From Candidatus Pelagibacter communis (GTDB taxonomy: Bacteria; Pseudomonadota; Alphaproteobacteria; Pelagibacterales; Pelagibacteraceae): a stretch of 32,489 nucleotides of DNA. How positions within the stretch are numbered: the stretch's first letter is position 1; every line of letters starts with the position of its first letter. Below, piece by piece: positions 1 through 7,371 of the stretch. The notes beneath the pieces were generated by a model, which saw only the letters and a program-made list of their open reading frames with translations, was not told where the DNA came from and searched no databases. The translations under genes and the position numbers were made by a program. Location of the stretch: NCBI RefSeq assembly GCF_001180025.1, contig NZ_CVSK01000074.1, positions 1 to 32,489 on the forward strand, written 5' to 3'.

Positions 1-21
1 ATTTAAAATCAATGAATTATT

Positions 22-714
22 TTAAAGGATTAGGAAGTTATTTTGATAAAGCCCAAAGAATGAAAAAACCGGGTGCTCTACTTTGTAATCAATATTTTTA
101 CTTTTTGGTGACCCCCAAACAAAATTTTGTCTCCCAACTGGATCATTGTATAAATCATCACAATGCTCCCAATCATCAAGGTGCAACATAGCTGTTTCAC
201 CACCTTCAACATTTTGCTCATCAATTTTTGTCATAATTAACCAATCAGTTACATCTTTCACATATGTACCATCTGTATGAAGATCCATATTCCTATATGC
301 CTTTCTTAAATAAGAGTCGCTACTATCTTCATGTTTTACATGAAAACGAGCATAATATTTTCCTGCCATGGCATCATGATTAGGTACACCAATTAGATGA
401 GCTATTGCAGTTGATAACTTAACTAAAAATGTATCATTAATTTTTGCAGTTATATTTTTTGGTCCAATAATAAAGCAACCTGTAGATCTGTCTCTAATAA
501 TTGAGTTCATTAATTCACTTAATTTATTATTTGTTAAATCATCTAAACTTTTAGCTAAAGTAAATCTTGTAAATGGTTTTAGCTCTAATGCTGTTAAATC
601 AAATTTATTAAACGGGAAAATTAATTTATCTATTATATCATTTTCTAAACTAATTTTTATAATCCTATTTGATTTATCGTGTTTTTGAATGTCTATGCCT
701 GTAATTTTTTGCAT
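22..714 (-). CDS. csiD: CsiD/GlaH-like glutarate 2-hydroxylase, C-terminally truncated
   Basis: This 230-residue protein resembles CsiD/GlaH, the Fe(II)/2-oxoglutarate-dependent dioxygenase that hydroxylates glutarate to L-2-hydroxyglutarate. Family-like stretches include AIAHLIG (104-110), YYARF (120-124), the iron-binding HTDGTY (His146, Asp148), KIDEQN (163-168) and LHLDDWEH (177-184). The family is normally about 300-325 residues. Here similarity stops after HPVF (214-217), and an unrelated 13-residue tail runs to a stop at base 22. The distal iron-ligand His, in an LHGRD-like motif of the full protein, is therefore missing, so the product as read should be inactive. Only 21 bases remain in the window beyond the stop, so the rest of the gene could be frameshifted, deleted or lost at an assembly junction. 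It lies 39 bp behind azlD on the same strand. Family assignment is confident; intactness is doubtful. Confidence 0.75.
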   Translation of the reverse strand: MQKITGIDIQKHDKSNRIIKISLENDIIDKLIFPFNKFDLTALELKPFTRFTLAKSLDDLTNNKLSELMNSIIRDRSTGCFIIGPKNITAKINDTFLVKLSTAIAHLIGVPNHDAMAGKYYARFHVKHEDSSDSYLRKAYRNMDLHTDGTYVKDVTDWLIMTKIDEQNVEGGETAMLHLDDWEHCDDLYNDPVGRQNFVWGSPKSKNIDYKVEHPVFSFFGLYQNNFLIL

Positions 715-753
715 TCTAAATTTTATTTTACCTTATTTTATAAATCAATTTAA

Positions 754-1077
754 TCAGATATAATTGTTAATTATTGCCATACAAATAGCTGAGAAAATTG
801 TAGGATAAACAAAGTTTTTCTTAGAAATAAAAAAAACAAACAAGGATAAAAATACAACAATTGATCTACTATAATAACTAGCTTCTATTAATACCCCAGC
901 AGGAAAAATTATAGTTCTTGCTATTAATGCCGCTAAAGTTGCATAGGCTAAACAATTAAACCACTTAAAAAGTTTTGATGTTTCCTTAATACCTTGAGAG
1001 GTGAGAGCACCTAAAAATCTAGATAAAAATGTAGCAAGAGATGTAACTAAAATTGCATAAACGATATTAGCTGACAT
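754..1077 (-). CDS. azlD: AzlD family branched-chain amino acid transport protein
   Basis: This small hydrophobic protein of 107 residues has about four membrane segments and contains a TFLSRFLGAL-type N-terminal helix typical of AzlD. AzlD partners the larger AzlC in two-component exporters of branched-chain amino acids and their analogues. I chose the ATG at 1077 because a GGAGAG ribosome-binding site lies about 5 bases upstream; the longer reading frame would need a TTG start. The start overlaps the end of azlC by 11 bases, so translation is probably coupled. The family is well known, but the substrate here is inferred from the liv context. Confidence 0.8.
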   Translation of the reverse strand: MSANIVYAILVTSLATFLSRFLGALTSQGIKETSKLFKWFNCLAYATLAALIARTIIFPAGVLIEASYYSRSIVVFLSLFVFFISKKNFVYPTIFSAICMAIINNYI

Positions 1078-1771
1078 TATACTCTCCAACTAAATAGGCT
1101 ATAGTTCCACCGATTACACCTGCTAACAGAATTGACCACTCAGGTGAAAATAAATAAATAATTGGTCCTAAAATTGTTCCAAGTAAGACAGATAACGTAA
1201 CTTGTAAAGTTTTTGATGCTCCGACCATCATGCATAAAAAATATACAGGATTAAGAATTGCCAATCCAATCATCATATCCTTATTCATGTACTCTGAAAA
1301 ATAAAAACCTATAAATGTTCCAATAACAGATACACTTACTGTTGCACTTCCAATTCCAATCCAATAATCAATCCTATATTCTTTTGGAATTTTCTTATAA
1401 TTGCTTTTCATGATTAACCACGCTGAAACAGCAATAAAATGACAAGAAAAGTAATACTTCCACTTAGGTTGAGATTTGTGCATCATTAATGGAAATAAAG
1501 ATACAGCCATTGGATAAAGTCTAGCATTTACAAACCAAACTGCTAAAAAAATATTTAATAAAGATGCTCCAATCAACATAGACTCTGCCATTACCAATGA
1601 ACCTGGTAAAGCATAAGTTAAAACAGTTGAAAAAATACTTTCCTGAATATTAAAACCTAAATTTTTAAAGAGAGCTCCAATTGCTATAAAGCAACAAGTA
1701 AGAGCTATAGCTGGACTATCATGTGTAAATATAGATCTATATCCTTTAAAGAAAAAATTTTTATTAATCAT
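1067..1771 (-). CDS. azlC: AzlC family branched-chain amino acid exporter subunit
   Basis: This 234-residue multi-pass membrane protein matches AzlC in length and pattern. It shows an FNIQESIFSTVLTYALPGS-type region (about 41-58), a VNARLYPMA motif near residue 81-89 that corresponds to the conserved VN.R segment of AzlC, and several further helices. With AzlD it would form a proton-coupled exporter for branched-chain amino acids. The start ATG overlaps the livF stop by one base (TAATG) and is preceded by AGGTGG, so it belongs to the liv transcript. AzlCD inside a complete LivFGMH ABC operon is unusual, since the usual role of AzlCD is efflux while Liv imports. Confidence 0.82.
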   Translation of the reverse strand: MINKNFFFKGYRSIFTHDSPAIALTCCFIAIGALFKNLGFNIQESIFSTVLTYALPGSLVMAESMLIGASLLNIFLAVWFVNARLYPMAVSLFPLMMHKSQPKWKYYFSCHFIAVSAWLIMKSNYKKIPKEYRIDYWIGIGSATVSVSVIGTFIGFYFSEYMNKDMMIGLAILNPVYFLCMMVGASKTLQVTLSVLLGTILGPIIYLFSPEWSILLAGVIGGTIAYLVGEYNVS

Positions 1772-2556
1772 TATCCACCTAGGAACAGTCTACCAACATC
1801 AGGATTTTGAAGTAAATCGTCTCCTTTACCTGCAATTGCAGTTTGCCCAGATACTAAAACGTATCCTATATCCGCAAACTCCAATCCTTTTTTGGCATTT
1901 TGTTCTACTAGAATGATTGTTTTTTTTTCATTTTGCTGAAGATCTCTTAATATTTCAAAAACCATCTCAATATATCTGGGTTCAAGTCCAATTGACGGTT
2001 CGTCTACTAAAAGTACTGAGGGTTTCATAACTAATGCTCTAGATATTTCTAGCAATCTTCTTTCCCCGCCAGATAAAACTTTTGCTGGTTGGTTTCTTCT
2101 ATTTCTTAACCTTTCATACTTTTCAAAAATTCTTTCAGCTTCTTCATACGATTCATCGGTTTTTTCTTTTATATATCCTCCCATTAATAAGTTTTCTTCT
2201 ACAGTCATATCTGGAAATACAGAATTATCCTGCAATATATAAGCTATACCAACTGACTTTAACTTTTCTGCTGGGGTAAGATTTGTAATTTCTTTTCCTT
2301 CAAGTTCAATTTGACCAGAAAAAATATTTGTAAAACCATATATTGAATGAAGAATTGTAGATTTACCTGCACCATTAGGTCCAATTAAACATAAAGACTG
2401 AGCTTTATTTACGAATAAATCAAAGTTATGTAAAATTTCCATTTTTCCATAACCTGCGTTTAAATTTTTAATAGTTAAATGAACTTCATTTGGAGATAAT
2501 TTTTTTAAATCATCTGGTGTCGGAGCTTTTCCTAGTACTTCATATTGATTAGCCAT
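1771..2556 (-). CDS. livF: Branched-chain amino acid ABC transporter ATPase LivF
   Basis: This is one of the two ATPase subunits of a Liv/HAAT-type importer (261 residues). Walker A GPNGAGKST is at 59-67, the signature is LSGGERR (about 162-168) and the Walker B region is LLVDEPSIGL. It carries a roughly 25-residue N-terminal extension ahead of the usual LivF start. The extension is probably real: the ATG overlaps the livG stop by one base (TAATG), has AGGAG seven bases upstream, and no better start is visible. Order in the operon is livH-livM-livG-livF, then azlC. The substrate is inferred to be branched-chain or related amino acids; this family also moves urea, amides and aromatic compounds. 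Confidence 0.92.
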   Translation of the reverse strand: MANQYEVLGKAPTPDDLKKLSPNEVHLTIKNLNAGYGKMEILHNFDLFVNKAQSLCLIGPNGAGKSTILHSIYGFTNIFSGQIELEGKEITNLTPAEKLKSVGIAYILQDNSVFPDMTVEENLLMGGYIKEKTDESYEEAERIFEKYERLRNRRNQPAKVLSGGERRLLEISRALVMKPSVLLVDEPSIGLEPRYIEMVFEILRDLQQNEKKTIILVEQNAKKGLEFADIGYVLVSGQTAIAGKGDDLLQNPDVGRLFLGG

Positions 2557-3296
2557 TATTGAGCTCCTAAATACGCGTCAATAACACGTTTATCGTTTTT
2601 AATTTCGTCTGGCGATCCATTAGCTAACATTTTACCATGAGCTAAACAAAAAATATTCTCTGCTAATTGCATAATGACTCTCATGTTGTGCTCAATAACC
2701 AAAAGAGTTATTCCAAAATCTTGGTTAACTTTAATTAATCTATCAATAATACCATTTATTAGCGTTGGATTAATCCCAGCTGTAGGCTCGTCTAATAATA
2801 GCATCTCTGGTTCATTCATTAATGCCATAGCAAGCTCTAGTAATTTTTGCTGACCAAAAGACAAATCTCCAGCTCTTAGCTTTCTTTTTTGATATAAACC
2901 TACAAAATTTAATAAATTTTCTGCTTTATCTGTTAATTCTTGTGGAATTTTTGAAAATATTTTCATTAAATCCGCGTCACTACCTTTATGACTAATAAGC
3001 ATATTTTCTATACAATTAAGCTTTCCATAAATTCTTGTTTGCTGAAAAGTTCTCAATAATCCTAACTTAGCAATTACAGGAACTGGTAACTCAGAAACTT
3101 CTTTTCCATTAAATTTAATAGATCCATTATCGATTGGGTAAGTTCCTACAATCGAATTAAATAATGTGGTTTTTCCTGAACCATTTGGTCCAATTAATCC
3201 AACTATCTTACCTTTTTCAACATTCATTGAAATATCAACGTTAGCTTTAACGCCACCAAAAGATTTACTTACATTGCTAACTTCTAAAATACTCAT
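2556..3296 (-). CDS. livG: Branched-chain amino acid ABC transporter ATPase LivG
   Basis: This 246-residue ABC ATPase pairs with LivF. Walker A GPNGSGKTT is at 36-44, the ABC signature is LSFGQQ rather than LSGGQ (typical of LivG), and Walker B is LLLDEPTAGINP. The IEHNM switch region follows near the C-terminus. Its ATG overlaps the livM stop by four bases (ATGA) and its stop overlaps the livF start by one base, consistent with strict co-expression of the two ATPases with the permeases. Confidence 0.93.
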   Translation of the reverse strand: MSILEVSNVSKSFGGVKANVDISMNVEKGKIVGLIGPNGSGKTTLFNSIVGTYPIDNGSIKFNGKEVSELPVPVIAKLGLLRTFQQTRIYGKLNCIENMLISHKGSDADLMKIFSKIPQELTDKAENLLNFVGLYQKRKLRAGDLSFGQQKLLELAMALMNEPEMLLLDEPTAGINPTLINGIIDRLIKVNQDFGITLLVIEHNMRVIMQLAENIFCLAHGKMLANGSPDEIKNDKRVIDAYLGAQ

Positions 3297-4342
3297 TTAA
3301 GTTCTACCTGTGCTTTACGATCTTTTTCATCAACTACTTCACCAAATCGCTCTGGATATTTTTCTCTGAGCCATCCCATAATTCCTTCTGGAAAATAAAT
3401 CACAATCACAACAATCAAAACTCCTAGAGCAACATACTGCCAACCCAAAAAGAATGTCCAAAAGCCTTCTTTAAAAATGTGAAATATAGTTGCACCAATA
3501 ATTGGGCCCCAAAGAGTTCCTTTACCTCCAAGTATTGCCATCAGTACCATGAATACTCCCATTTCTCTTCCATCAAATGCAACATCTGTTGAATCGATGT
3601 ATCCAACTAAGCCACCCATTATTCCTCCTGCCAATCCACAGAAGAAAGCTGAGATCATCCAACCAATAATTTTATACTTCATTGTTTCAATACCCATTGC
3701 TTCAGCTTTATCCTCATTATCTCTAATAGCGTTAAGTATTAATTTAAATCTTGTGGAATAAATTGAACGAACTGCAATGAATGTGAGCACTAATGTGAAG
3801 AAGCTTAAGAAATAGAAAAACTCCCCCCTTGCTTCTAAGCTACCAACATTTGGAAAAGGTGGTGTAGTAAAGCCTTGACCTGCTCCAATAATTTCTATTC
3901 CACCAGAAATTTCACCTGCGGCTACACCTAAACCTAATGTACAAATTGCAAAATAATGTCCTCTAAGTCCAAGAATAGAATATCCTATCAAACCAGCTAC
4001 AATAGTTGGAACTACAGCGGCTACGACTAGTCCAACTGCCATACCTTGAAAAAACTGTGTTGGAGTATGAACAAATGTTTTTTCCCCTCCACTCTCCGTC
4101 CATTCAGCTAATGGAAAAAACATTCCAACTTGAACAGAAGCGCATAGGTACATTCCTAATCCATAAAATAATATATTTCCAAATGAATTATATCCCATCT
4201 CCCCACCTTGGATGTTCCAAGTAGTAGCAAGAACTATTAAAACACAAAGAATTGATAGCTGAACTTTAAAGGCTGGAAATAAAAAAGGGGCAGCTAATCC
4301 AAATATTAATATTGCTGCATATAAAATAAAATTCTTATTCAT
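3293..4342 (-). CDS. livM: Branched-chain amino acid ABC transporter permease LivM
   Basis: This is the second permease subunit (349 residues) of the Liv-type importer. It has about eight to ten hydrophobic helices, the LRGHYFAICTLG segment typical of LivM, and an ILGGKGTLWGPIIGA region near residues 273-287, the cytoplasmic coupling loop that contacts the ATPases. A soluble insertion of roughly 25 residues around position 75-100 (containing EWTESGGEKTF) would face the periplasm. The gene follows livH by 14 bases and overlaps livG by four. Charged residues end the protein, as expected for a cytoplasmic C-terminus. Confidence 0.92.
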   Translation of the reverse strand: MNKNFILYAAILIFGLAAPFLFPAFKVQLSILCVLIVLATTWNIQGGEMGYNSFGNILFYGLGMYLCASVQVGMFFPLAEWTESGGEKTFVHTPTQFFQGMAVGLVVAAVVPTIVAGLIGYSILGLRGHYFAICTLGLGVAAGEISGGIEIIGAGQGFTTPPFPNVGSLEARGEFFYFLSFFTLVLTFIAVRSIYSTRFKLILNAIRDNEDKAEAMGIETMKYKIIGWMISAFFCGLAGGIMGGLVGYIDSTDVAFDGREMGVFMVLMAILGGKGTLWGPIIGATIFHIFKEGFWTFFLGWQYVALGVLIVVIVIYFPEGIMGWLREKYPERFGEVVDEKDRKAQVELK

Positions 4343-4356
4343 TTTTCATCTCAATC

Positions 4357-5250
4357 TTACTTTAAATATTCTCTTTTCCTTGAAAGTTTAAATCTTCTAT
4401 AAACCAGGATTAATACTAATAATAAAAATACTGAACCAATTCTAAATTCTGTACCCAGTATATAATCTGCAAATTCTTCAAATACTCCTAATCCCATTCC
4501 CGACATTGCTACACCAGGTAAGTTTCCTAATCCTGCAACAATTACGATCATGAAAGATCTGATTGTGTAGGGTAATCCCATGTAAGGATGAATTGTGAAA
4601 GTTATAGATATCAAAGCACCAGCAACACCACAAAGAGCAGCATTTATTCCAAATGTTGCGGCATAAACTTTTTCCGTATCGACACCTAAAATCTTTGCAG
4701 CTCTTGCATTTTGAGCTGTAGCTCTAATTGCACGTCCTAGCTTTGATTTTTTCATGTAAATAACCAAACAAACTGCAAATACAATGCTAATAAACGCTGA
4801 AAATATTTTTGAATTTGGTAAAACAACATTATTATCAAACAACATAGTTGTTCCGTAACCAGAATTTGCAAGTACAACGTCTGCACCAAATGCAAAATTC
4901 ATTAATTGCATGAAAAGAATACTTATTCCAAAAGTTGCTAAAATAGAGATAAATAGATCTCTATCTACTACTTTATTTATTACGAGTTTGTAAATCGCTA
5001 TACCAACAAAGTACATTATTACTGGCGCAACAATTACTCCCCATGCTGGATGAATACCATAGAGATACATAAAGTATGCAATGTATCCTCCTAAAATTAC
5101 AAGATCTCCTTGTGCAATGTTAATTATATTCATCACACCCCATTGAAGTGCCATTCCATATGCAATCAATGCAAACAAAACTCCTAGCAAAATACCATCC
5201 AAGCAAGCTTGAAGAGTTATCATAGGATATTGAAATACAAGAAAATCCAT
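4357..5250 (-). CDS. livH: Branched-chain amino acid ABC transporter permease LivH
   Basis: This is the first permease subunit (297 residues). The early helices contain GVLFALIAYGMALQWGVMNIINIAQGD, a LivH hallmark, shown here as GMALQWGVMN followed by AQGD. A conserved RAIRATAQN loop for ATPase contact lies near 173-181. It begins 30 bases downstream of the hairpin terminator that follows livJ. I see no Shine-Dalgarno sequence in front of its ATG, only A/U-rich sequence. Both features suggest it is made at a lower level than the binding protein encoded just upstream. Confidence 0.92.
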   Translation of the reverse strand: MDFLVFQYPMITLQACLDGILLGVLFALIAYGMALQWGVMNIINIAQGDLVILGGYIAYFMYLYGIHPAWGVIVAPVIMYFVGIAIYKLVINKVVDRDLFISILATFGISILFMQLMNFAFGADVVLANSGYGTTMLFDNNVVLPNSKIFSAFISIVFAVCLVIYMKKSKLGRAIRATAQNARAAKILGVDTEKVYAATFGINAALCGVAGALISITFTIHPYMGLPYTIRSFMIVIVAGLGNLPGVAMSGMGLGVFEEFADYILGTEFRIGSVFLLLVLILVYRRFKLSRKREYLK

Positions 5251-5272
5251 AAAAAGTATTTTTGGGTTATAT

Positions 5273-5300
5273 AAAAAAAAGCCCCCTATGACTAGGGGGC
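5273..5300 (-). terminator. Hairpin terminator/attenuator between livJ and livH
   Basis: On the minus strand an 8-bp GC-rich stem (GCCCCCTA paired with TAGGGGGC, 5281-5300) with a 4-base loop is followed at once by eight U residues (5280-5273). This has the form of an intrinsic terminator. It lies between the livJ stop and the livH start, so it probably ends most transcripts after the binding-protein gene and lets a fraction read through into the permease and ATPase genes. Confidence 0.88.
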
Positions 5301-5314
5301 TTTAGTATTTTATT

Positions 5315-6553
5315 TTATCTTTCTGACCACTTAGGAATTGGATGTATCAACTTAGCTGATGCCCATTTTAATGGAGCAACAACTTTATTTTCACAACTTC
5401 CTGAAGCATCACACATTACTTGGAAAAGTACCATTGGTTTGTCAACGTTCTGACCACCAGGTGCAAATTTAATATTTCCATAGAATGTTTGCATATTCGT
5501 AGCTGCAAGAGCATCTCTTACTTTCTTTTGATCGAAAGAATTTGCTCTTTCAAATGCATCTTTGAATACCAATAAAGCAGCTGAAGATTCAGCAGATTGG
5601 TAAGGTGGATCATATCCAAACTCTTTCTCAAAGTCTGCAGCATAAGTCATACCATCTTTAAAGAAATCATCTTTATAAGTTAGTGACTTGTGCCATTGAG
5701 AAGCACAAAGTGCATACTGTGAATTTTTACCATGCTGTTTAGATAGCTTAGCAGCATCACAGTGAGTCATAGCTAACATTGGAACATCAACTTTCATTTC
5801 AGCAATTTGTCTGATCGCAGTTAATGCACCTTTTGTGTGGCCTGATACAACAAGTACATCTGGTTTCATCTGTTTTACTTTAACCAAAGTAGCAGCCATA
5901 TCATTTAGCTCTTTAGGCAATTTATCGTCGATTATGATTTTAGAACCAGTTCTTTCTGCAGCATCTAAAATACCTAATCTAACGTCCTGTGAGAATGCAT
6001 CTTGTTCAAATGCTTGTGCAATTCTTACCGGTTTTCCACCATTTAACTCAACTGCTGTTTCGATAGCAACATCAAGATATAAGTTAGCTGGAGCTAATAC
6101 AGCAAATAGATATTTGTAACCTTTAGTAAACAAAGATCTAGATGCACCATTTGCTTCAACCATTGGAACACCATATTTTTCAGTTACTGGTGCAATTGCT
6201 TTAGTCAAACCAGAACTGTAAGGGCCAAGCATAAACTCAACACCATCTTGTGAAATTAATCTTTCTGCAAGCTGTGCAGCTCTCTTAGGGTTTGACTCAT
6301 CATCATAATAAATAATATCAAACTTATAAGTTTTTCCACCAACTTTAACACCACCCATGCTGTTAATTCTGTCAACGGCCATGTTATAACCATTTTGAGT
6401 ATGAACACCATTGGATGAGTATTTACCAGTTAAGGAAATCGCAGCACCTAAAATAATTTTGTCACCAACAACTTTTGCAAATGATGCAACTGAAGTTGAA
6501 AATAAAATTATTAATGCAGAAACAAAACTTAAAATTATTTTATTTAATCTCAT
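5315..6553 (-). CDS. livJ: Periplasmic amino-acid-binding protein, LivJ-type
   Basis: This 412-residue protein is the periplasmic substrate-binding component of the neighbouring LivFGMH system. A signal peptide spans about residues 1-26 with probable cleavage after SFA. The mature part is a type-I periplasmic-binding fold: IILGAAISLTG near the start of the mature protein, INSMGG, YYDDESNPKRA, and FMLGPYSSG in the first lobe. The ATG has a clear AGAGGA ribosome-binding site and its own promoter candidate. The gene is separated from livH by a terminator, consistent with a need for many copies of binding protein per transporter. The ligand is inferred from family (branched-chain or related amino acids); ligand-binding residues alone do not settle it. 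Confidence 0.9.
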   Translation of the reverse strand: MRLNKIILSFVSALIILFSTSVASFAKVVGDKIILGAAISLTGKYSSNGVHTQNGYNMAVDRINSMGGVKVGGKTYKFDIIYYDDESNPKRAAQLAERLISQDGVEFMLGPYSSGLTKAIAPVTEKYGVPMVEANGASRSLFTKGYKYLFAVLAPANLYLDVAIETAVELNGGKPVRIAQAFEQDAFSQDVRLGILDAAERTGSKIIIDDKLPKELNDMAATLVKVKQMKPDVLVVSGHTKGALTAIRQIAEMKVDVPMLAMTHCDAAKLSKQHGKNSQYALCASQWHKSLTYKDDFFKDGMTYAADFEKEFGYDPPYQSAESSAALLVFKDAFERANSFDQKKVRDALAATNMQTFYGNIKFAPGGQNVDKPMVLFQVMCDASGSCENKVVAPLKWASAKLIHPIPKWSER

Positions 6554-6587
6554 TTTATTTCCTCTTTAATTAATTAATTATGTAGTG

Positions 6588-6616
6588 ATTAAATAAAGAA
6601 ATTTTATTTTATGCAA
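6588..6616 (-). promoter_or_regulatory. Candidate sigma-70 promoter for livJ
   Basis: On the minus strand a TTGCAT box (6611-6616) is followed after 17 bases by TTTAAT (6588-6593, five of six matches to TATAAT). The implied start lies about 30 bases before the livJ ATG. The -35 match is weak and the region is AT-rich, so this is only a candidate. Confidence 0.4.
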
Positions 6617-6639
6617 GTGGCAATAAAGGCCAAATCTAA

Positions 6640-7254
6640 TTAATATTGTTGAGTTACAACAATTATTGCGGCAATAATTACTAAAACACTCGCAGAAATT
6701 GTATTAATTGTTTTTGGATTAGCAGTTATCCATTTTATTAATTTTTGTGCGAGCATTGCATAGCCAATTAAAGATATAAAATCTAAAACAATGTAAGTTG
6801 TAATTAAAATTACAAATTGAACCAATAAATTTGAATTAAAGTCAATAAATTGTGGAAAAATAAAAGGAAAAAACATCCAAGCCTTAGGACTTGTACCAGC
6901 AACTAAAAAACCATCTCTAAAAAAGGATAAATTACTTTTTTCTGTTTCTCCTTTATTTGAAATGCTTTTTGGCCGAGATTTATAAATATCGTAAGCTAAA
7001 TATAATAAATAAACTATTCCGATCCATTTAAATGCATTAAGTATCATTGAGTTTTCTGAAAAAAAAGATCCAATCACAAAAATAACTAAAGTTGCCTGAA
7101 TCAAATTTGCAGTTATGTCACCTAAAGCAGACCATACGCATTTTCCAACACCGTAATTCATTGAATAAGAGATAATTACAATCCTTGGAGTTCCAGGAGT
7201 AATAAATAAAAAAATAATAATCTGTAGATAGAGTATAAAATCTAGGGGGAGCAT
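6640..7254 (-). CDS. LysE/RhtB family amino acid exporter
   Basis: This 204-residue membrane protein has about six hydrophobic helices and the LysE-family layout. The N-terminal helix ends in ITPGTPRIVI, corresponding to the conserved PGP motif, and is followed by a GVGKCVWSALGD segment that matches the glycine-rich second helix. A short hydrophilic loop with SISNKGETEKSN (about 95-106) separates the halves, and a SPKAWMFF motif lies near 123-130. It probably exports an amino acid or related metabolite. There is no Shine-Dalgarno sequence. Instead the ATG directly follows a run of seven U residues at the foot of a long stem-loop (7261-7309), so expression may be controlled in the leader. It reads toward livJ, with 86 bp between. 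Confidence 0.82.
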   Translation of the reverse strand: MLPLDFILYLQIIIFLFITPGTPRIVIISYSMNYGVGKCVWSALGDITANLIQATLVIFVIGSFFSENSMILNAFKWIGIVYLLYLAYDIYKSRPKSISNKGETEKSNLSFFRDGFLVAGTSPKAWMFFPFIFPQFIDFNSNLLVQFVILITTYIVLDFISLIGYAMLAQKLIKWITANPKTINTISASVLVIIAAIIVVTQQY

Positions 7255-7260
7255 AAAAAA

Positions 7261-7309
7261 AGATAGTCCTTAAAAACCGGGAGCTAAAGATGGCTAAGAA
7301 GGACTATCT
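7261..7309 (-). promoter_or_regulatory. Long stem-loop in the lysE leader, possible attenuator or riboregulator
   Basis: The 11-base arms AGATAGTCCTT (read on minus from 7309) and AAGGACTATCT (ending at 7261) are perfectly complementary and enclose a 27-base loop containing TTAGC...TAGCTCCCGG. On the minus strand the stem is followed directly by seven U residues and then the lysE ATG, so it resembles a terminator or a structure that hides the start. I do not recognise it as a known riboswitch class. The structure is seen in the sequence; its role is inferred. Confidence 0.6.
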
Positions 7310-7314
7310 AGTAC

Positions 7315-7323
7315 ATAATATCA
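7315..7323 (-). promoter_or_regulatory. Candidate extended -10 promoter for lysE
   Basis: On the minus strand the sequence TGATATTAT contains TATTAT (7315-7320, five of six to consensus) with an upstream TG in the extended -10 position. Transcription would start near 7308-7309, exactly where the long stem-loop begins. No good -35 is present, as is common for extended -10 promoters. The complementary strand here also reads CATAAT, which could serve the divergent plus-strand gene. Confidence 0.4.
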
Positions 7324-7371
7324 GAGGCTAAAAAAAATGCATTAAATTTTTTTTTCAAATATAAAGGATTT

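Noticed and set aside
5835..6119. Plus-strand open frame of 94 codons inside livJ
   Set aside because: It is antisense to a well-conserved binding-protein gene, has Ser-rich shadow composition and no ribosome-binding site.
7282..7303. GCTAAAGATGGCTAAGAAGG on the plus strand as the 3' tail of a SAM-II/SAM-V-like riboswitch
   Set aside because: Only a short AGCTAAA-like stretch resembles it, the required stem and pseudoknot partners are not visible, and the downstream gene is not a methionine gene.
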